From NCBI RefSeq assembly GCF_002902365.1, contig NZ_PPQC01000046.1, forward strand, positions 62,001 to 126,000: 64,000 bases of DNA. Direction: 5' to 3'. This document shows, piece after piece, positions 55,038 to 64,000 of the stretch. The notes under the pieces were generated by a model, which was not told where the DNA came from, did no database searches, and saw only the letters and a program-made list of their open reading frames with translations. Both the position numbers and the translations under genes were made by a program. The stretch is from Staphylococcus cohnii subsp. cohnii (GTDB lineage Bacteria; Bacillota; Bacilli; Staphylococcales; Staphylococcaceae). How positions within the stretch are numbered: position 1 is the first letter of the stretch; every line of letters starts with the position of its first letter.

Positions 55038-56780
55038 TTAGAAGAAACGTTTAACAGCTGTTGACATTGGAGGAATTTCATCTAAATCTAATTTTTTATC
55101 TTCAGTAATTGATCTGTATGCCCATTTACCGTAATTAATCGCTTCATCTTTAACAATTTTACCTGGTAATGGCGCAGCATTTGGATCAACATAAACGTTG
55201 ACAATTGTTGGTCTATCTTGAGCCATTGCTTCTTCTACAACTTCATCAATTCTATTAGGATCTTTAAGCGTATAACCAACGCCACCACAACTTTCTGCAA
55301 ATTGTGCTAAGTCTATATCAGTGAAGTTGATTGCATATTCTAATTCTCCAGCTGCTTGTTGTTCATATTTAATGAATGATAGTTCTTGGTTATTTAAAAC
55401 AAATATAGTCATTGGTAAATCATATTGTACTGCTGTTGCAAAGTCTTGCATTACCATTTCAAACGCACCGTCGCCTGCTATACCCACTACTTGACGGTTA
55501 GGATAAGCACGTTTCGCTGCTAATGCGCCTGGTAATGCACAGCCCATCGTACCTAACCAACTAGAAACGATGAATTTATTATTCACTGTTAAATCTAAAT
55601 AACGTGTTGACCATACAGTAGATGTACCGACATCGATTGAGAAAATCGCGTCATCTGTTTTCACTTGGTTGATTGCATCCATTAGACGTTCAGGACGAAT
55701 TGGTGAACTTTCATCTGCTTTATCTTTATCCATCCAAGAATCCCAAGTTGCTTTTCTTTCTAATGTTTTATTTAAGAAATCACGATTTTTCACATGTTTA
55801 GCACTATCAGTTAATTGTTGTAATGCTAATTTACTATCACCAATTATACCTGCATTCACGTCGAAGCGATGTCCAATATTTTCTGGATTTGTATCGATTT
55901 GAATTGCTTTGATATTTTTCTTAGGTAAATAATCAACATAAGGATAATTTGTACCTACCATTATTAGTAAATCAGCGTCTTGAATCGTTTGATAAGACAC
56001 TTTAGTACCAATTTTACCTAAGTTACCCAAATTATATGGGTGAGCATCTGCTAAGATACCTTTAGCAGGTAAAGTGATAATTGATGGAATTTTAACTGCT
56101 TCAATAAATTCTTGCACTTCATCTTTAGCATGTTTAGCACCCGTACCGATAATCATAACCGGACGTTTACTTTTATTAATAAGTTTAGTAGCTTTTTTAA
56201 TGCTGCGTGGTTTTGGTGCAACACGTGCTGGTGGTGCAGTGTCCACTGGTGTATTTGTTGTATCTTTCACTTTGTTTGTCAATAGATTATTTGGCAGAAT
56301 TAAGACTGCAACACCTTTTTTCTCATAAGCTGTACGGATTGCTTCGTTAACAATACCAAATATATCTTTATCATTCTCAGAGATTTGGCGGTTATATACA
56401 GCTACATCGTCTACCATTTTACTGATGTCTGTTTCTTGGAATGCTTTTGTTCCTAAAGCTGTACTATCTGTTTGTCCTGCTAAAATAAGTTGAGGCACAT
56501 TATCCATTTTCGCATCATACATACCATTAAGTAAGTGAACGACACCTGGGCCACCGATACTTAATGCAACACCAATTTTACCAGTCAATTTTGTATGACT
56601 TGCAGCTGCTAAACTTGCTACTTCTTCATGACGCACATGAACAAATTCAATATTATCTCTTTCAGTTCTTAAACTATCTACTACCGCGTCTATAGAATCT
56701 CCTGGGATACCATATAAGTGATCTATTTCCCATGCTTGTAATGCTTTTACTAATGCTTCATTTGCTTTAATTTTTGCCAT
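55038..56780 (-). CDS. cidC: Pyruvate oxidase CidC (pyruvate:menaquinone oxidoreductase)
   Basis: This thiamine-diphosphate enzyme converts pyruvate to acetate and CO2, feeding electrons to menaquinone at the membrane. The 580-residue product matches S. aureus CidC in length. Motifs: HVRHEEVASLAAA (cofactor Glu) near residue 51, GPGVVHLLNG near 80, and the ThDP-binding stretch GDGAFEMVMQDFATAVQYDLP ending in FVLNN near 435-465. ATG 56780 gives MAKIKANEAL; a TTG start at 56801 would lie inside the ribosome site GGAAGGAG. It follows cidB and cidA in one direction and is most likely co-transcribed with them. Confidence 0.95.
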   Translation of the reverse strand: MAKIKANEALVKALQAWEIDHLYGIPGDSIDAVVDSLRTERDNIEFVHVRHEEVASLAAASHTKLTGKIGVALSIGGPGVVHLLNGMYDAKMDNVPQLILAGQTDSTALGTKAFQETDISKMVDDVAVYNRQISENDKDIFGIVNEAIRTAYEKKGVAVLILPNNLLTNKVKDTTNTPVDTAPPARVAPKPRSIKKATKLINKSKRPVMIIGTGAKHAKDEVQEFIEAVKIPSIITLPAKGILADAHPYNLGNLGKIGTKVSYQTIQDADLLIMVGTNYPYVDYLPKKNIKAIQIDTNPENIGHRFDVNAGIIGDSKLALQQLTDSAKHVKNRDFLNKTLERKATWDSWMDKDKADESSPIRPERLMDAINQVKTDDAIFSIDVGTSTVWSTRYLDLTVNNKFIVSSWLGTMGCALPGALAAKRAYPNRQVVGIAGDGAFEMVMQDFATAVQYDLPMTIFVLNNQELSFIKYEQQAAGELEYAINFTDIDLAQFAESCGGVGYTLKDPNRIDEVVEEAMAQDRPTIVNVYVDPNAAPLPGKIVKDEAINYGKWAYRSITEDKKLDLDEIPPMSTAVKRFF

Positions 56781-56859
56781 TGTAAAAATTGCTCCTTCCA
56801 AATTTTAACGATTTATTTTTTTACCCTAAAATAGTTAATACTATGTTTTAACACTACGC

Positions 56860-57546
56860 TTAATATAAAAAGATTATGAGTATCGGGAGAACGATTGAAC
56901 TTAATAATGCGGTCAAAATCATACCAATTGAACTAAACGCACCTGCTTCTAAATCAATATCAAGTGCTTGAGCTGTACCAAAAGCATGTGATGCGTTACC
57001 AAATGTTAAACCTTTTGCAATAGAAGTTCTAAATCTTCCAAATTTAATCAAATATGCACCTAAAATGCTCCCGATTAAACCAGTTGCTACGATAAATAAC
57101 ACTGCTATTGCATCCACACCACCCATTTGGTGAGATACCTGAATACCTACAGCAGCTGTAATTGATCTTGGCAACATCGTAACAATAACTTCTTTTGAAT
57201 AACCAAACATTTTTAATATGACATAAACAAATGCAAAGTTCAAAATTACTGCTGTAATCACACTACTAAATATAATTTTACCATTAGCTAATATTTTATG
57301 ACGATTTTGATATAGTGGAAATGCTAATGTTACCACTGTACAATTCAACAGTTGGTGTATCCACTTTCCACCGACCATATATTGTTGATAATCTAAGTTA
57401 AATAACATTAATACAATGATAATTCCAATTGATGATATAAGGGCAGGGTTTAAAAATGGGCTCCGATATTGAAACTGTAATTTTTTTGCTCCAATGTACA
57501 TAAAAACTGTCAGTAGAATCATTAACAATGCTTTTAGAAGTTCCAT
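56860..57546 (-). CDS. cidB: CidB holin-like accessory membrane protein
   Basis: A 228-residue hydrophobic protein of the LrgB/CidB family, with six or seven helices and the conserved [19 protein letters not shown] segment near residue 125 and [14 protein letters not shown] near 185. In S. aureus CidB works with CidA in holin-like control of cell lysis and overflow metabolism. The ATG directly follows the cidA stop with no gap. Confidence 0.92.
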   Translation of the reverse strand: MELLKALLMILLTVFMYIGAKKLQFQYRSPFLNPALISSIGIIIVLMLFNLDYQQYMVGGKWIHQLLNCTVVTLAFPLYQNRHKILANGKIIFSSVITAVILNFAFVYVILKMFGYSKEVIVTMLPRSITAAVGIQVSHQMGGVDAIAVLFIVATGLIGSILGAYLIKFGRFRTSIAKGLTFGNASHAFGTAQALDIDLEAGAFSSIGMILTALLSSIVLPILIIFLY

Positions 57547-57933
57547 CTAATCTTGACCATTCCCGTATTGTTCAGCTTTAACCATTTTTTCAGCAATAAA
57601 CCCTGAAATTAAAGCGACACAACATGTGCCTAGAACAATCATGATAAAGAATAAAATAAAATTAAAGTTAATCATATTAGCGACATCCATAATACCTACG
57701 ACAGAGGGAACAAAGAAAAATACCATGGTAGCTAAGAAAAATTTAGAGCCTTCTTCTACCCATTTTGTTGGAATAATTTTAAATTGTAGTAATAAGAAAA
57801 ATAATATTAATCCAACGATACTACCTGCAATCGGAATATCAAAAATCATTTGAATTTTATTACCAATAAAGGTAATACCCATAATTATTAATGCTTGAAA
57901 CATAATTTTGATTATTTTTAGCGCTACCTGCAA
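57547..57933 (-). CDS. cidA: CidA holin-like protein
   Basis: A 128-residue four-helix membrane protein of the LrgA/CidA family, as in S. aureus CidA (131 residues). The family motif region [30 protein letters not shown] is present at residues 33-62, then [14 protein letters not shown], ending in a charged tail. TTG 57933 is the start: an in-frame stop lies just before it, AAGGGTGAT is well placed and the alignment with S. aureus begins here. First gene of the cidA-cidB-cidC operon. CidR, encoded divergently upstream, is its expected activator in acid or high glucose. Confidence 0.93.
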   Translation of the reverse strand: MQVALKIIKIMFQALIIMGITFIGNKIQMIFDIPIAGSIVGLILFFLLLQFKIIPTKWVEEGSKFFLATMVFFFVPSVVGIMDVANMINFNFILFFIMIVLGTCCVALISGFIAEKMVKAEQYGNGQD

Positions 57934-58353
57934 TACTCATCACCCTTTTTATTACTTTTGAACTGCTGATTTTTTAACTGCTTTGTTGATTACATGATTA
58001 AGTATAACGCGCCATTAAATATAATAAAAATATTGTTTTTTCATATTACCGATTACTTTTTTCTATGAAAGCGATTTTACATATTCCAAATATCTATACA
58101 TGATAAAACAAATCAACTATTTTACAATGTGTCCTTTTCAAATAATTTTTTAAGGATAGCTTTTTATAATTAAAAATAGTGGGAACAGGATTGGAATCAA
58201 ATCATCCGTTTGATTGCGCAATCTACTCCCACCAATACATTAAATTACTCAACACTATGGTTGAAACTACTATTATTAACACACAATTGATTCAATCTTT
58301 TTAGTCAAATGTTGTTTCATGATCATATATAATATGAATACTAACCTACGTTT
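57934..58353. other. Control region of cidABC with the cidR terminator
   Basis: 420 bases upstream of cidA and 3' of cidR. It holds the cidR terminator (58179-58232) and a cre-like sequence, ATGAAAGCGATTTTAC (58065-58080), that misses two consensus positions. CidR sites cannot be located by eye. No gene is seen. Confidence 0.5.
58179..58232 (-). terminator. Terminator of cidR
   Basis: GTGGGA (58179-58184) pairs with TCCCAC (58227-58232), with an inner stem GATTGGAATCAAA/TTTGATTGCGCAATC. The minus-strand transcript continues into a T-rich run, suiting cidR. Confidence 0.75.
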
Positions 58354-59229
58354 TTATAAACGTTGTTTCATAAAATCTATCCATTGTCTGGTTGCGTAGC
58401 TTAAATATTTATCTCGTTTCCATATCACACCTAATTCCCAACTCATGCCTGGATCCTCAAGTGTTATATTCTTAAAGTCACTGTCTAATAATCCAACGAT
58501 GTTCTCTGGTAAAATACTTACACCTAAATGAGCATTTAAAAGATTTTCAATAAAGTTCCATTGTGAAATCTTAGATATTGTATTAGGTATATAACCTGCA
58601 TTTTTTGCCGCTTCGATAATCTTATCATTCAAGTAAAAATCTTCATTAAAGAGTATAAAATCTTCATCTTTTAGCATGCTCATTTTCACTTGTTCATATT
58701 GAGCAAGTCGGTGTTCTTTATTCAAAACTAATTTCAACTCTTCTTGATATAATGGCAAGGAATGAAAAATAGATTGGTCTACTGGTAATGTTGTAATTCC
58801 TATATCTATTTCATCATTAATTAATTGATGTTCAATCATTTTGCCACCGTTTTCCACTAAGCTATACGTTACATTAGGATACTGCTGATGGAATTCACCT
58901 AAAATATGAATAAACTTATTCATATTCATGACTGCAGACAAACCGATGCTAATATGACCTGTTTCTAAACCTAATAAACTATTAATTTCTTTAGGCAGAT
59001 CTTTGTATAATGATAAGATTTCTTTGCTTTTATAATAAAAAACTGAGCCAGCATCTGTTAGTACAAGTTGACGTTTACTTCGATCAAACAATGGCATATT
59101 CAATTCATTTTCAATGTCTTTAATTGCCTTACTTATCGTTGGCTGAGCGATATACAATGATTTAGATGCATTTGTCATACCTTGTTGGTTTACTACTTCT
59201 ACAAAATACTTCATATGTTTAATATCCAT
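58354..59229 (-). CDS. cidR: LysR-type regulator CidR
   Basis: A 291-residue LysR-type transcription factor. The N-terminal helix-turn-helix reads MKYFVEVVNQQGMTNASKSLY and IAQPTISKAIKDIENELNM; the C-terminal part is the usual two-lobed effector domain. Position immediately upstream of cidA, in the same direction but with its own terminator, matches S. aureus CidR, which activates cidABC. The ATG has GAGGAG nearby. Length fits (S. aureus CidR is about 292). Confidence 0.93.
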   Translation of the reverse strand: MDIKHMKYFVEVVNQQGMTNASKSLYIAQPTISKAIKDIENELNMPLFDRSKRQLVLTDAGSVFYYKSKEILSLYKDLPKEINSLLGLETGHISIGLSAVMNMNKFIHILGEFHQQYPNVTYSLVENGGKMIEHQLINDEIDIGITTLPVDQSIFHSLPLYQEELKLVLNKEHRLAQYEQVKMSMLKDEDFILFNEDFYLNDKIIEAAKNAGYIPNTISKISQWNFIENLLNAHLGVSILPENIVGLLDSDFKNITLEDPGMSWELGVIWKRDKYLSYATRQWIDFMKQRL

Positions 59230-59390
59230 ATGTGTGCTCCTCTATACTTAACTTCAATATGTATATCCTAGTATACGGTTATATACTATTTTTTCAATCT
59301 TTTTAGTTTATGCATTATTTAAGGTATTGAAATGATTAGGACTATTGAAAATCACCCTGACATGAATAATCAATTTCTATGCTCATTTTC

Positions 59391-59446
59391 ACTATAAAAA
59401 AAGAGAAATCAAATATCATACTTGATTTCTCCTCTTTTTATAGTAA
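59391..59446. terminator. Terminator between the NhaC gene and cidR
   Basis: GAGAAATCAA (59403-59412) pairs with TTGATTTCTC (59422-59431), with outer A/T-run pairing giving tails on both strands. Confidence 0.8.
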
Positions 59447-59474
59447 ATGATAGATTTTTATAAAATCCACTAAA

Positions 59475-60935
59475 TTAAGCTAAGTTAGCATTGTCTGTAT
59501 TTCCATCATCTGAATCTTTTAATTTAATTATTTTAAACCCAATAAATCCAAAAATAACTGAAATTATAGGAACTGTATAATTCACAATAGCAAATGGTGC
59601 ATACTCCATTACCGATACGCCTAACGTTGATGCGATAAATACACCACATGTATTCCAAGGGACGAATACTGAAGTTAATGTTCCACCATCTTCTAATGCT
59701 CTAGATAAGTTCTTAGGATGTAAGCCTTTGTCTTTAAAAGCACTCGCATACATTCTAGAAGGTACAATAATAGATATGTATTTTTCTGAACATGTGAAAT
59801 TAGTGCCGATACAAGAAACAATCACTGACGCAATCAATGAACCAGTTGTTCTCGCTACTTTTAAAATCACCGAAATCAATGCAGATAGCATGCCTGAATA
59901 TTCCAACACACCACCAAAAGTCATCGCTACTAAAGTCAATGAAATCGTATAAAACATTGATTCTAAACCGCCGCGATTAAACAGTTCATCTACAAGTTTA
60001 TTACCTGATTCAATTGTATATCCTGTTTGTAAAGCTGTCAGCGCTTCTGTTATACTTCCACCTTGTACAAAAATTTGAGCAAAAAATCCAAATATAATAC
60101 CGACACAAATTGCTGGAATGGCTGGGACTTTGAACGTTACTAATACAATAACTACTAAAGGTACTAACAACAACCATGGTGTAATCACAAAATTATCTTG
60201 CATAGTATTAAGAATTGCATCGATACGCTTAGTATCAAAATTTTTATTACCATACTGCATACCAATAAAGAAAAATGTAATTAACGCAATAATCACAGCT
60301 GGAATTGTGGTATAGAACATATGTTTAATATGTTCAAATAATTCAACACCAGATAAACCTGAAGCAAGATTTGTCGTATCTGATAACGGGCTCATCTTAT
60401 CACCAAAATAAGCACCGCAAATGACTGCACCAGCGACCATGCCTGGAGAAATACCCATGCTAACACCAATCCCCATTGATGCAACACCAACAGTAGCCAT
60501 TGTGGACCAACTGCTGCCAATAGCTAACGCTACGACACCACATAATATAACTACTACTGCTAAAAAATAACGTGGGTCTATTAACTGCAGCCCATAATAT
60601 ATCATTGTTGCTACGACACCACTACCAATCCATGAGCCAATAACTAAACCTACAAGTATAATAATAATAATCGCTGGCAAAGCATGCCGTATACCTTTGT
60701 ACATCATTTCTTCTACTTCACTAAATTCATATCCATGTAACATAGTCACCATGATAGCAACCGCAGTACCAATCATTAGAGGGATATGAGGTTCTTTTTC
60801 TAATACAGCCACAGTTATTAACATCGTAATAATCATAATTGACAATGTAACGACCGCCGACGTAACACCTAGTGGTTTCTTTAAATCGTGTTTTTCTTCG
60901 TTATGCTTATCTTTTGGCTTTAAAATAGTAAACAC
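59475..60935 (-). CDS. NhaC-family Na+/H+ (or solute) antiporter
   Basis: A 486-residue, 11-12-helix membrane protein of the NhaC family. Motifs: GVVALAIGSSWSTMATVGVASMGIG near 145, GAYFGDKMSPLSDTTNLASG near 180, GTNFTCSEKYISIIVPSRMY near 380 and SVFVPWNTCGVFIASTLGV near 415. It exchanges Na+ for H+ or, like MleN, a metabolite. The start is probably GTG 60935, but the ribosome site (AAAGG) is unusually close, so the start is uncertain. A perfect cre sits 32 bases upstream. Confidence 0.82.
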   Translation of the reverse strand: MFTILKPKDKHNEEKHDLKKPLGVTSAVVTLSIMIITMLITVAVLEKEPHIPLMIGTAVAIMVTMLHGYEFSEVEEMMYKGIRHALPAIIIIILVGLVIGSWIGSGVVATMIYYGLQLIDPRYFLAVVVILCGVVALAIGSSWSTMATVGVASMGIGVSMGISPGMVAGAVICGAYFGDKMSPLSDTTNLASGLSGVELFEHIKHMFYTTIPAVIIALITFFFIGMQYGNKNFDTKRIDAILNTMQDNFVITPWLLLVPLVVIVLVTFKVPAIPAICVGIIFGFFAQIFVQGGSITEALTALQTGYTIESGNKLVDELFNRGGLESMFYTISLTLVAMTFGGVLEYSGMLSALISVILKVARTTGSLIASVIVSCIGTNFTCSEKYISIIVPSRMYASAFKDKGLHPKNLSRALEDGGTLTSVFVPWNTCGVFIASTLGVSVMEYAPFAIVNYTVPIISVIFGFIGFKIIKLKDSDDGNTDNANLA

Positions 60936-60966
60936 CTACCTTTGTTAATTTATATCATACTTAAAA

Positions 60967-60982
60967 ATGTATGCGCTTTCAA
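60967..60982 (-). promoter_or_regulatory. Catabolite-response element (cre) upstream of the NhaC gene
   Basis: The minus strand reads TTGAAAGCGCATACAT, matching WTGNAARCGNWWWCAW at every position, 32 bases before the start codon; repression by CcpA is expected. Confidence 0.75.
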
Positions 60983-61155
60983 TAATGTATTTATAAATTT
61001 TTGGTGAATTTTACCTCAATTAATTTATTGTTACACTTAAAATCAGCATCATTACTCGTCTTACTCCCCTGTCTATAAACTTCAAATAATAATTTAAATG
61101 CTCTGATTTTTACAGCAATAAAATATAATTGACGTTCATAAAGATGGTGTATACT

Positions 61156-61194
61156 AAAAAATCTGAGACGATATTGATTCGTCTCAGATTTTTT
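61156..61194. terminator. Terminator of drp35
   Basis: AAAAAATCTGAGACGA (61156-61171) pairs exactly with TCGTCTCAGATTTTTT (61179-61194). It lies 168 bases after the drp35 stop and works in both directions. Confidence 0.85.
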
Positions 61195-61361
61195 TCATAT
61201 TGTCAGTAATTAAGTTAGTAGAAGTTATACATGAACGTTAATGCAAAGAATCATTTTATATTTTCTTCTATTCTGGTCATCTTTGTCTAAGTACGATGAT
61301 CAAATCTTTTCAATAAAATTAGATTTCTATCTCATATCCTAAAACGTTTTATGGTTTATAT

Positions 61362-62336
61362 TTACTGAAATTGATAGCTATGATGACCTTTTGCAAATCC
61401 TTTTGCCGTATAAATCCAAGAACCTCCACCTTGTTCAATATCATTAGCACAAATCACTAACTGATCTGTCCCTGGGATAAATGCTGGATGTGTTGAACGA
61501 AGCATGTGCCCTTGATCACGACCCGGAATTAAAATTTGTCCAATAGGATAACCTTTTTTATTAAAAACTAATACTCTACCTTGCCCATACATTGCAACGT
61601 ATAAATTATCATCACTGTCTATACAACATGAGTCTGGCCCTTCGTGTCCAGTAAAATGGTAAGGTATAGAAGCGCCAAATGGTGCAATGGTTACACCGTC
61701 TTCTAGTAAATCAATACGATGTAATCGGTTCGCATTTGTTTCAGTTACCCATAGTGTTTTTTCGTCAGTACTTAAAGCTACGCCATTGGCAACAGCTAAA
61801 TTTTGAAGCACAGGTGTTATGGATTTATAATCTGGTGCAACATAATATACGCCACCTTTAAGATTTGTAGAGTATCCTCTAAAATCAGTAAAATAAAATC
61901 CACCTTTACTATCAAACACTAAATCATCCACACAATATTCTGTGTCAATATCTGACACAATCGTCTCTTCTGTTTCTCCCTCAGCATTAACTGCAAACAC
62001 GCCTCCTGAACGTTCAAAGTCACCCAAATAACAAACAAATAATCTTCCATCCTTATGGATTTTAATAGCTGCAGGATTTTCTTTATGTGATGTAAAAAGC
62101 TGAGTAACTTTTTTGTCTGGCAAAGTCACGTGAAAAACGGTTCCCCCAAATACTTCGCAAAGTGTTAAATCACCATTCCTATCAAAGCATAAACCTTCCA
62201 ATTGTAATCCTTCTTCTGAAATTTCCAACCAAGGTTCTGCAGTTATTGTTTGTAGACCTTGTTCAGATGCTAAAATTGGCACCACAGAATGATTCTTGTG
62301 ATCATATGATAATGCCGGTAGATTATTCCCCATCAT
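61362..62336 (-). CDS. drp35: Lactonase Drp35
   Basis: A 324-residue six-bladed beta-propeller lactonase of the SMP-30/gluconolactonase family, the same length as S. aureus Drp35. Calcium-binding and catalytic elements include [18 protein letters not shown] (Glu), [23 protein letters not shown] and [21 protein letters not shown]. In S. aureus it is induced by cell-wall-active antibiotics and bacitracin and hydrolyses lactones. GAGGGAG lies before two consecutive ATG codons (62336 and 62333). Single gene. Confidence 0.95.
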   Translation of the reverse strand: MMGNNLPALSYDHKNHSVVPILASEQGLQTITAEPWLEISEEGLQLEGLCFDRNGDLTLCEVFGGTVFHVTLPDKKVTQLFTSHKENPAAIKIHKDGRLFVCYLGDFERSGGVFAVNAEGETEETIVSDIDTEYCVDDLVFDSKGGFYFTDFRGYSTNLKGGVYYVAPDYKSITPVLQNLAVANGVALSTDEKTLWVTETNANRLHRIDLLEDGVTIAPFGASIPYHFTGHEGPDSCCIDSDDNLYVAMYGQGRVLVFNKKGYPIGQILIPGRDQGHMLRSTHPAFIPGTDQLVICANDIEQGGGSWIYTAKGFAKGHHSYQFQ

Positions 62337-62463
62337 ACTCCCTCTTTTCTTTTAATCTTTTCTTTTAATCTTTTCTTTCGATATTATAATTTATATTATA
62401 TGGAACTCAAATCACAAAATAAAATATTTATATTTTATTTCAAAGTCATTTATTGCACAAAAA

Positions 62464-62499
62464 GACGGAGTAATGAAAACAATGAGTCATTACTCCGTC
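62464..62499. terminator. Terminator of mvaA
   Basis: GACGGAGTAATGA (62464-62476) pairs exactly with TCATTACTCCGTC (62487-62499), with A/T runs outside, between mvaA and drp35. Confidence 0.88.
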
Positions 62500-62556
62500 A
62501 AAAATATTAAATGTGTTATAGTCTCAATGATACCTATCAAAAATATAACTCAATCA

Positions 62557-63837
62557 CTAATGTGCTTCTCTAATTTGATTGAGAATCTGTTCTGCCATAG
62601 CTGCATTTGCGCTTGGTTTTTCTTTTAACATTTCAGCGACTCTAGCGATTTCATCACCTTGTGCACCCACAACAATTGCCAATGATTTATATTGTAAACT
62701 CATATGACCTTTTTGAATACCCTCCGAAACGAGTGCACGACATGCTGCGAAGTTTTGAGCTAAACCAACTGCAGCTACAACATGACCAAGTTCTTGTGCT
62801 GAATCCACTTTCATTAAATCTAAAGCAGCTCGAGCAATTGGTAAGACACGTGTACCTCCACCAACTGTTGCCAGTGTCATTGGCACCTCAATCGTACCAA
62901 CTAATTTTTGGCGTGACACATCATATTGCCAAGTAGCTATTCCTCGATACTGTCCATCTTTACTCGCATATGCATGAGCACTAGCTTCAGCACCACGCGT
63001 ATCATTACCTGTAGCTAAAACAACTGCGTGAATGCCATTCATCACACCCTTGTTATGCGTCGCCGCACGATGAATATCAACTTGCGCTAACACAGATGCT
63101 CTTTCCATTCTACGCGCTACTTCGGCACCGTCACGTCCACCTTTAGATAATGATTGAATATCTATCTCACCTTGTACTTTAACAACAGAGGCAGTGGCGT
63201 GATTAGATAGAATGCTCATTAATATATCTACATCTTCAAGTTCCGTTTTCAAATATGCAGAAATCCCCTCTAATATTGTATTTAACATGTTAGCGCCCAT
63301 TGCATCTTTTGTATCTACAAATACTTTGAGTGATAATAACTCCGCTTCTGGGAAAGTATCTATCTCAATTCGACGGTAACCGCCACCTCTTTCAATAATA
63401 CTAGGATAAGACTCATCTGCAATTTGCTTAATCTTCGGCTCAAGATCTTTAATATTTTGAGATAGACGTTGTGTATCCTTTACGTTATCGAAAACAATTT
63501 GTCCAATCATTAATCGCTCACTAGCTACGACATGAAAACCACCTGTTTCGTTGACTAACTTTGCACCATAGCTTGCAGCTGCAACAACAGAAGGTTCTTC
63601 AACCATCATTGGTACAACATATGATTTGTCGTCTACAATAATTTCAGGTAGTAACCCGACAGGCAACGCACCTTGACCAATCACATTTTCAATTAAACTG
63701 TTAGCAATTTCTTCTGGAATTAAAGGATGTGTTAATAACATATCGTGATTATCTTTATTCAACCAACCATAATCAAGTAGACAATCTAACTTCTCTTCAC
63801 GTGATAAATGGCGAAAATCTTTACCTAAAGGTAACAT
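62557..63837 (-). CDS. mvaA: HMG-CoA reductase (class II, mevalonate pathway)
   Basis: The enzyme reduces 3-hydroxy-3-methylglutaryl-CoA to mevalonate for isoprenoid synthesis. The 426-residue product matches class II enzymes, with ENVIGQGALPVGLLPEI near 49, PMMVEEPSVVAAASYGAKL near 75, DTKDAMGANMLNTILEG near 170, VLATGNDTRGAEASAHAYA near 270 and GGTRVLPIA near 325. ATG 63837 ([10 protein letters not shown]) overlaps the stop codon of the upstream acetyl-CoA acetyltransferase gene as TAATG, so translation is coupled. The longer frame from 63891 belongs to a shadow frame. Confidence 0.96.
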   Translation of the reverse strand: MLPLGKDFRHLSREEKLDCLLDYGWLNKDNHDMLLTHPLIPEEIANSLIENVIGQGALPVGLLPEIIVDDKSYVVPMMVEEPSVVAAASYGAKLVNETGGFHVVASERLMIGQIVFDNVKDTQRLSQNIKDLEPKIKQIADESYPSIIERGGGYRRIEIDTFPEAELLSLKVFVDTKDAMGANMLNTILEGISAYLKTELEDVDILMSILSNHATASVVKVQGEIDIQSLSKGGRDGAEVARRMERASVLAQVDIHRAATHNKGVMNGIHAVVLATGNDTRGAEASAHAYASKDGQYRGIATWQYDVSRQKLVGTIEVPMTLATVGGGTRVLPIARAALDLMKVDSAQELGHVVAAVGLAQNFAACRALVSEGIQKGHMSLQYKSLAIVVGAQGDEIARVAEMLKEKPSANAAMAEQILNQIREAH

Positions 63838-64000
63838 TAGGCATCCCCCTTTTCTACATATAATGCGATACCTAAACCGCCACCAATACATGCAGTTGCA
63901 ATCCCATTTTGTTTATTTTCTTGTGATAAGATATTTACTAAAGTAGTCACCAACCGCGTACCACTTGCACCTATTGGATGGCCTAAAGCAATGGCACCAC
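63837..64000 (-). CDS. mvaC: Acetyl-CoA acetyltransferase (thiolase), C-terminal part only
   Basis: Only the C-terminal 54 codons are in the window; the gene continues past 64000. The reverse-strand frame ends [22 protein letters not shown] and stops at TAA 63837-63839. The CIGGG motif with the active-site cysteine and the preceding [12 protein letters not shown] stretch are typical of thiolases that make acetoacetyl-CoA. Being the first step of the mevalonate route and coupled to mvaA by a TAATG overlap, it is assigned mvaC; a role elsewhere in acetoacetyl-CoA metabolism cannot be excluded. Confidence 0.88.
   Translation of the reverse strand, partial: GAIALGHPIGASGTRLVTTLVNILSQENKQNGIATACIGGGLGIALYVEKGDA

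Larger units (their letters stand above)
60936..61361. other. Intergenic region between drp35 and the NhaC gene
   Basis: 426 bases with no gene; it contains the cre (60967-60982) and a strong hairpin (61156-61194) that ends drp35 transcription. A 19-codon open frame at 61231 has no supporting features. Confidence 0.5.

Noticed and set aside
58065..58080. cre-like sequence upstream of cidA
   Set aside because: ATGAAAGCGATTTTAC misses two positions; CcpA control of cid is known in S. aureus but the site cannot be claimed here.
61231..61290. 19-codon open frame MNVNAKNHFIF...
   Set aside because: Too short, no ribosome site, no conserved feature.
1..64000. CRISPR arrays, prophage, integrative elements, tRNA or rRNA genes
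   Set aside because: No spaced repeats, integrase, attachment-site duplications or RNA gene signatures were seen.

Overview
The window is chromosomal DNA of a low-GC Gram-positive bacterium, almost certainly a coagulase-negative Staphylococcus. Evidence for this: long, AT-rich protein-coding sequence with GGAGG-type ribosome sites and several TTG/GTG starts; recognisable staphylococcal proteins (class III fructose-1,6-bisphosphatase, sortase A, Drp35, CidABC/CidR, MhqR and its targets, NanA/K/R/E, PutP, mevalonate HMG-CoA reductase); and a poly-gamma-glutamate capB-capC-capA-capD cluster of the kind known in S. epidermidis and relatives rather than in S. aureus. I cannot fix the species by reading. 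There are no rRNA or tRNA genes, CRISPR arrays, intact insertion sequences or phage genes.

Layout. 1-5.4 kb: proline symporter putP (3' end outside the window), fbp and a YkvI-type transporter. 5.4-8.5 kb: quinone/electrophile-response cluster mhqR, two ring-cleaving dioxygenases and mhqD, with two matching palindromic operators. 8.7-11.7 kb: a frameshifted aldehyde dehydrogenase, a zinc-binding lipoprotein with no transporter partners, and a small GNAT-fold protein. 12.0-18.3 kb: a two-subunit ABC exporter (one half frameshifted), CatE-like dioxygenase, nitroreductase, HAD phosphatase. 18.6-24.1 kb: sialic acid locus nanT(broken)-nanA / nanK / nanR / nanE. 24.2-27.5 kb: sortase A, M20 peptidase, haloacid dehalogenase, small membrane protein. 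27.9-33.0 kb: pentitol catabolic operon (transporter with an in-frame stop, xylulokinase, polyol dehydrogenase) with a LacI regulator and shared operators. 33.4-38.3 kb: a large AraC-family regulator convergent with an ECF transporter cassette. 38.9-41.3 kb: class III aminotransferase plus a second YkvI-type transporter. 41.4-45.8 kb: poly-gamma-glutamate capsule operon, including a 52-codon capE/pgsE-like gene. 46.3-53.1 kb: housekeeping and orphan enzymes (second M20 peptidase, esterase, acetyltransferases, thioredoxin-like protein, D-cysteine desulfhydrase-like protein, VOC protein). 53.3-60.9 kb: YfcC-type transporter, cidC, cidB, cidA, cidR, NhaC antiporter. 61.4-64.0 kb: drp35, mvaA and the end of an acetyl-CoA acetyltransferase gene.

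How the parts work together. Scavenging and carbon use (nan locus, pentitol operon, NhaC gene) carry perfect matches to the CcpA cre consensus in their control regions, so they are probably glucose-repressed. The mhq genes, catE-like gene, nitroreductase and perhaps drp35 form a detoxification theme. Four genes are disrupted: three by single-base changes in A/T runs and one by a TGA codon. These are either real decay (or slipped-strand variation) or sequencing errors, which matters because two of the four are the uptake proteins of otherwise intact catabolic pathways. The most interesting items for follow-up are the cap operon with its extra small gene and upstream 13-bp inverted repeat, the ECF cassette with a Fur-box-like site (a possible haem or iron-source importer), the paired mhq operators, and a family of related hairpins at gene ends.
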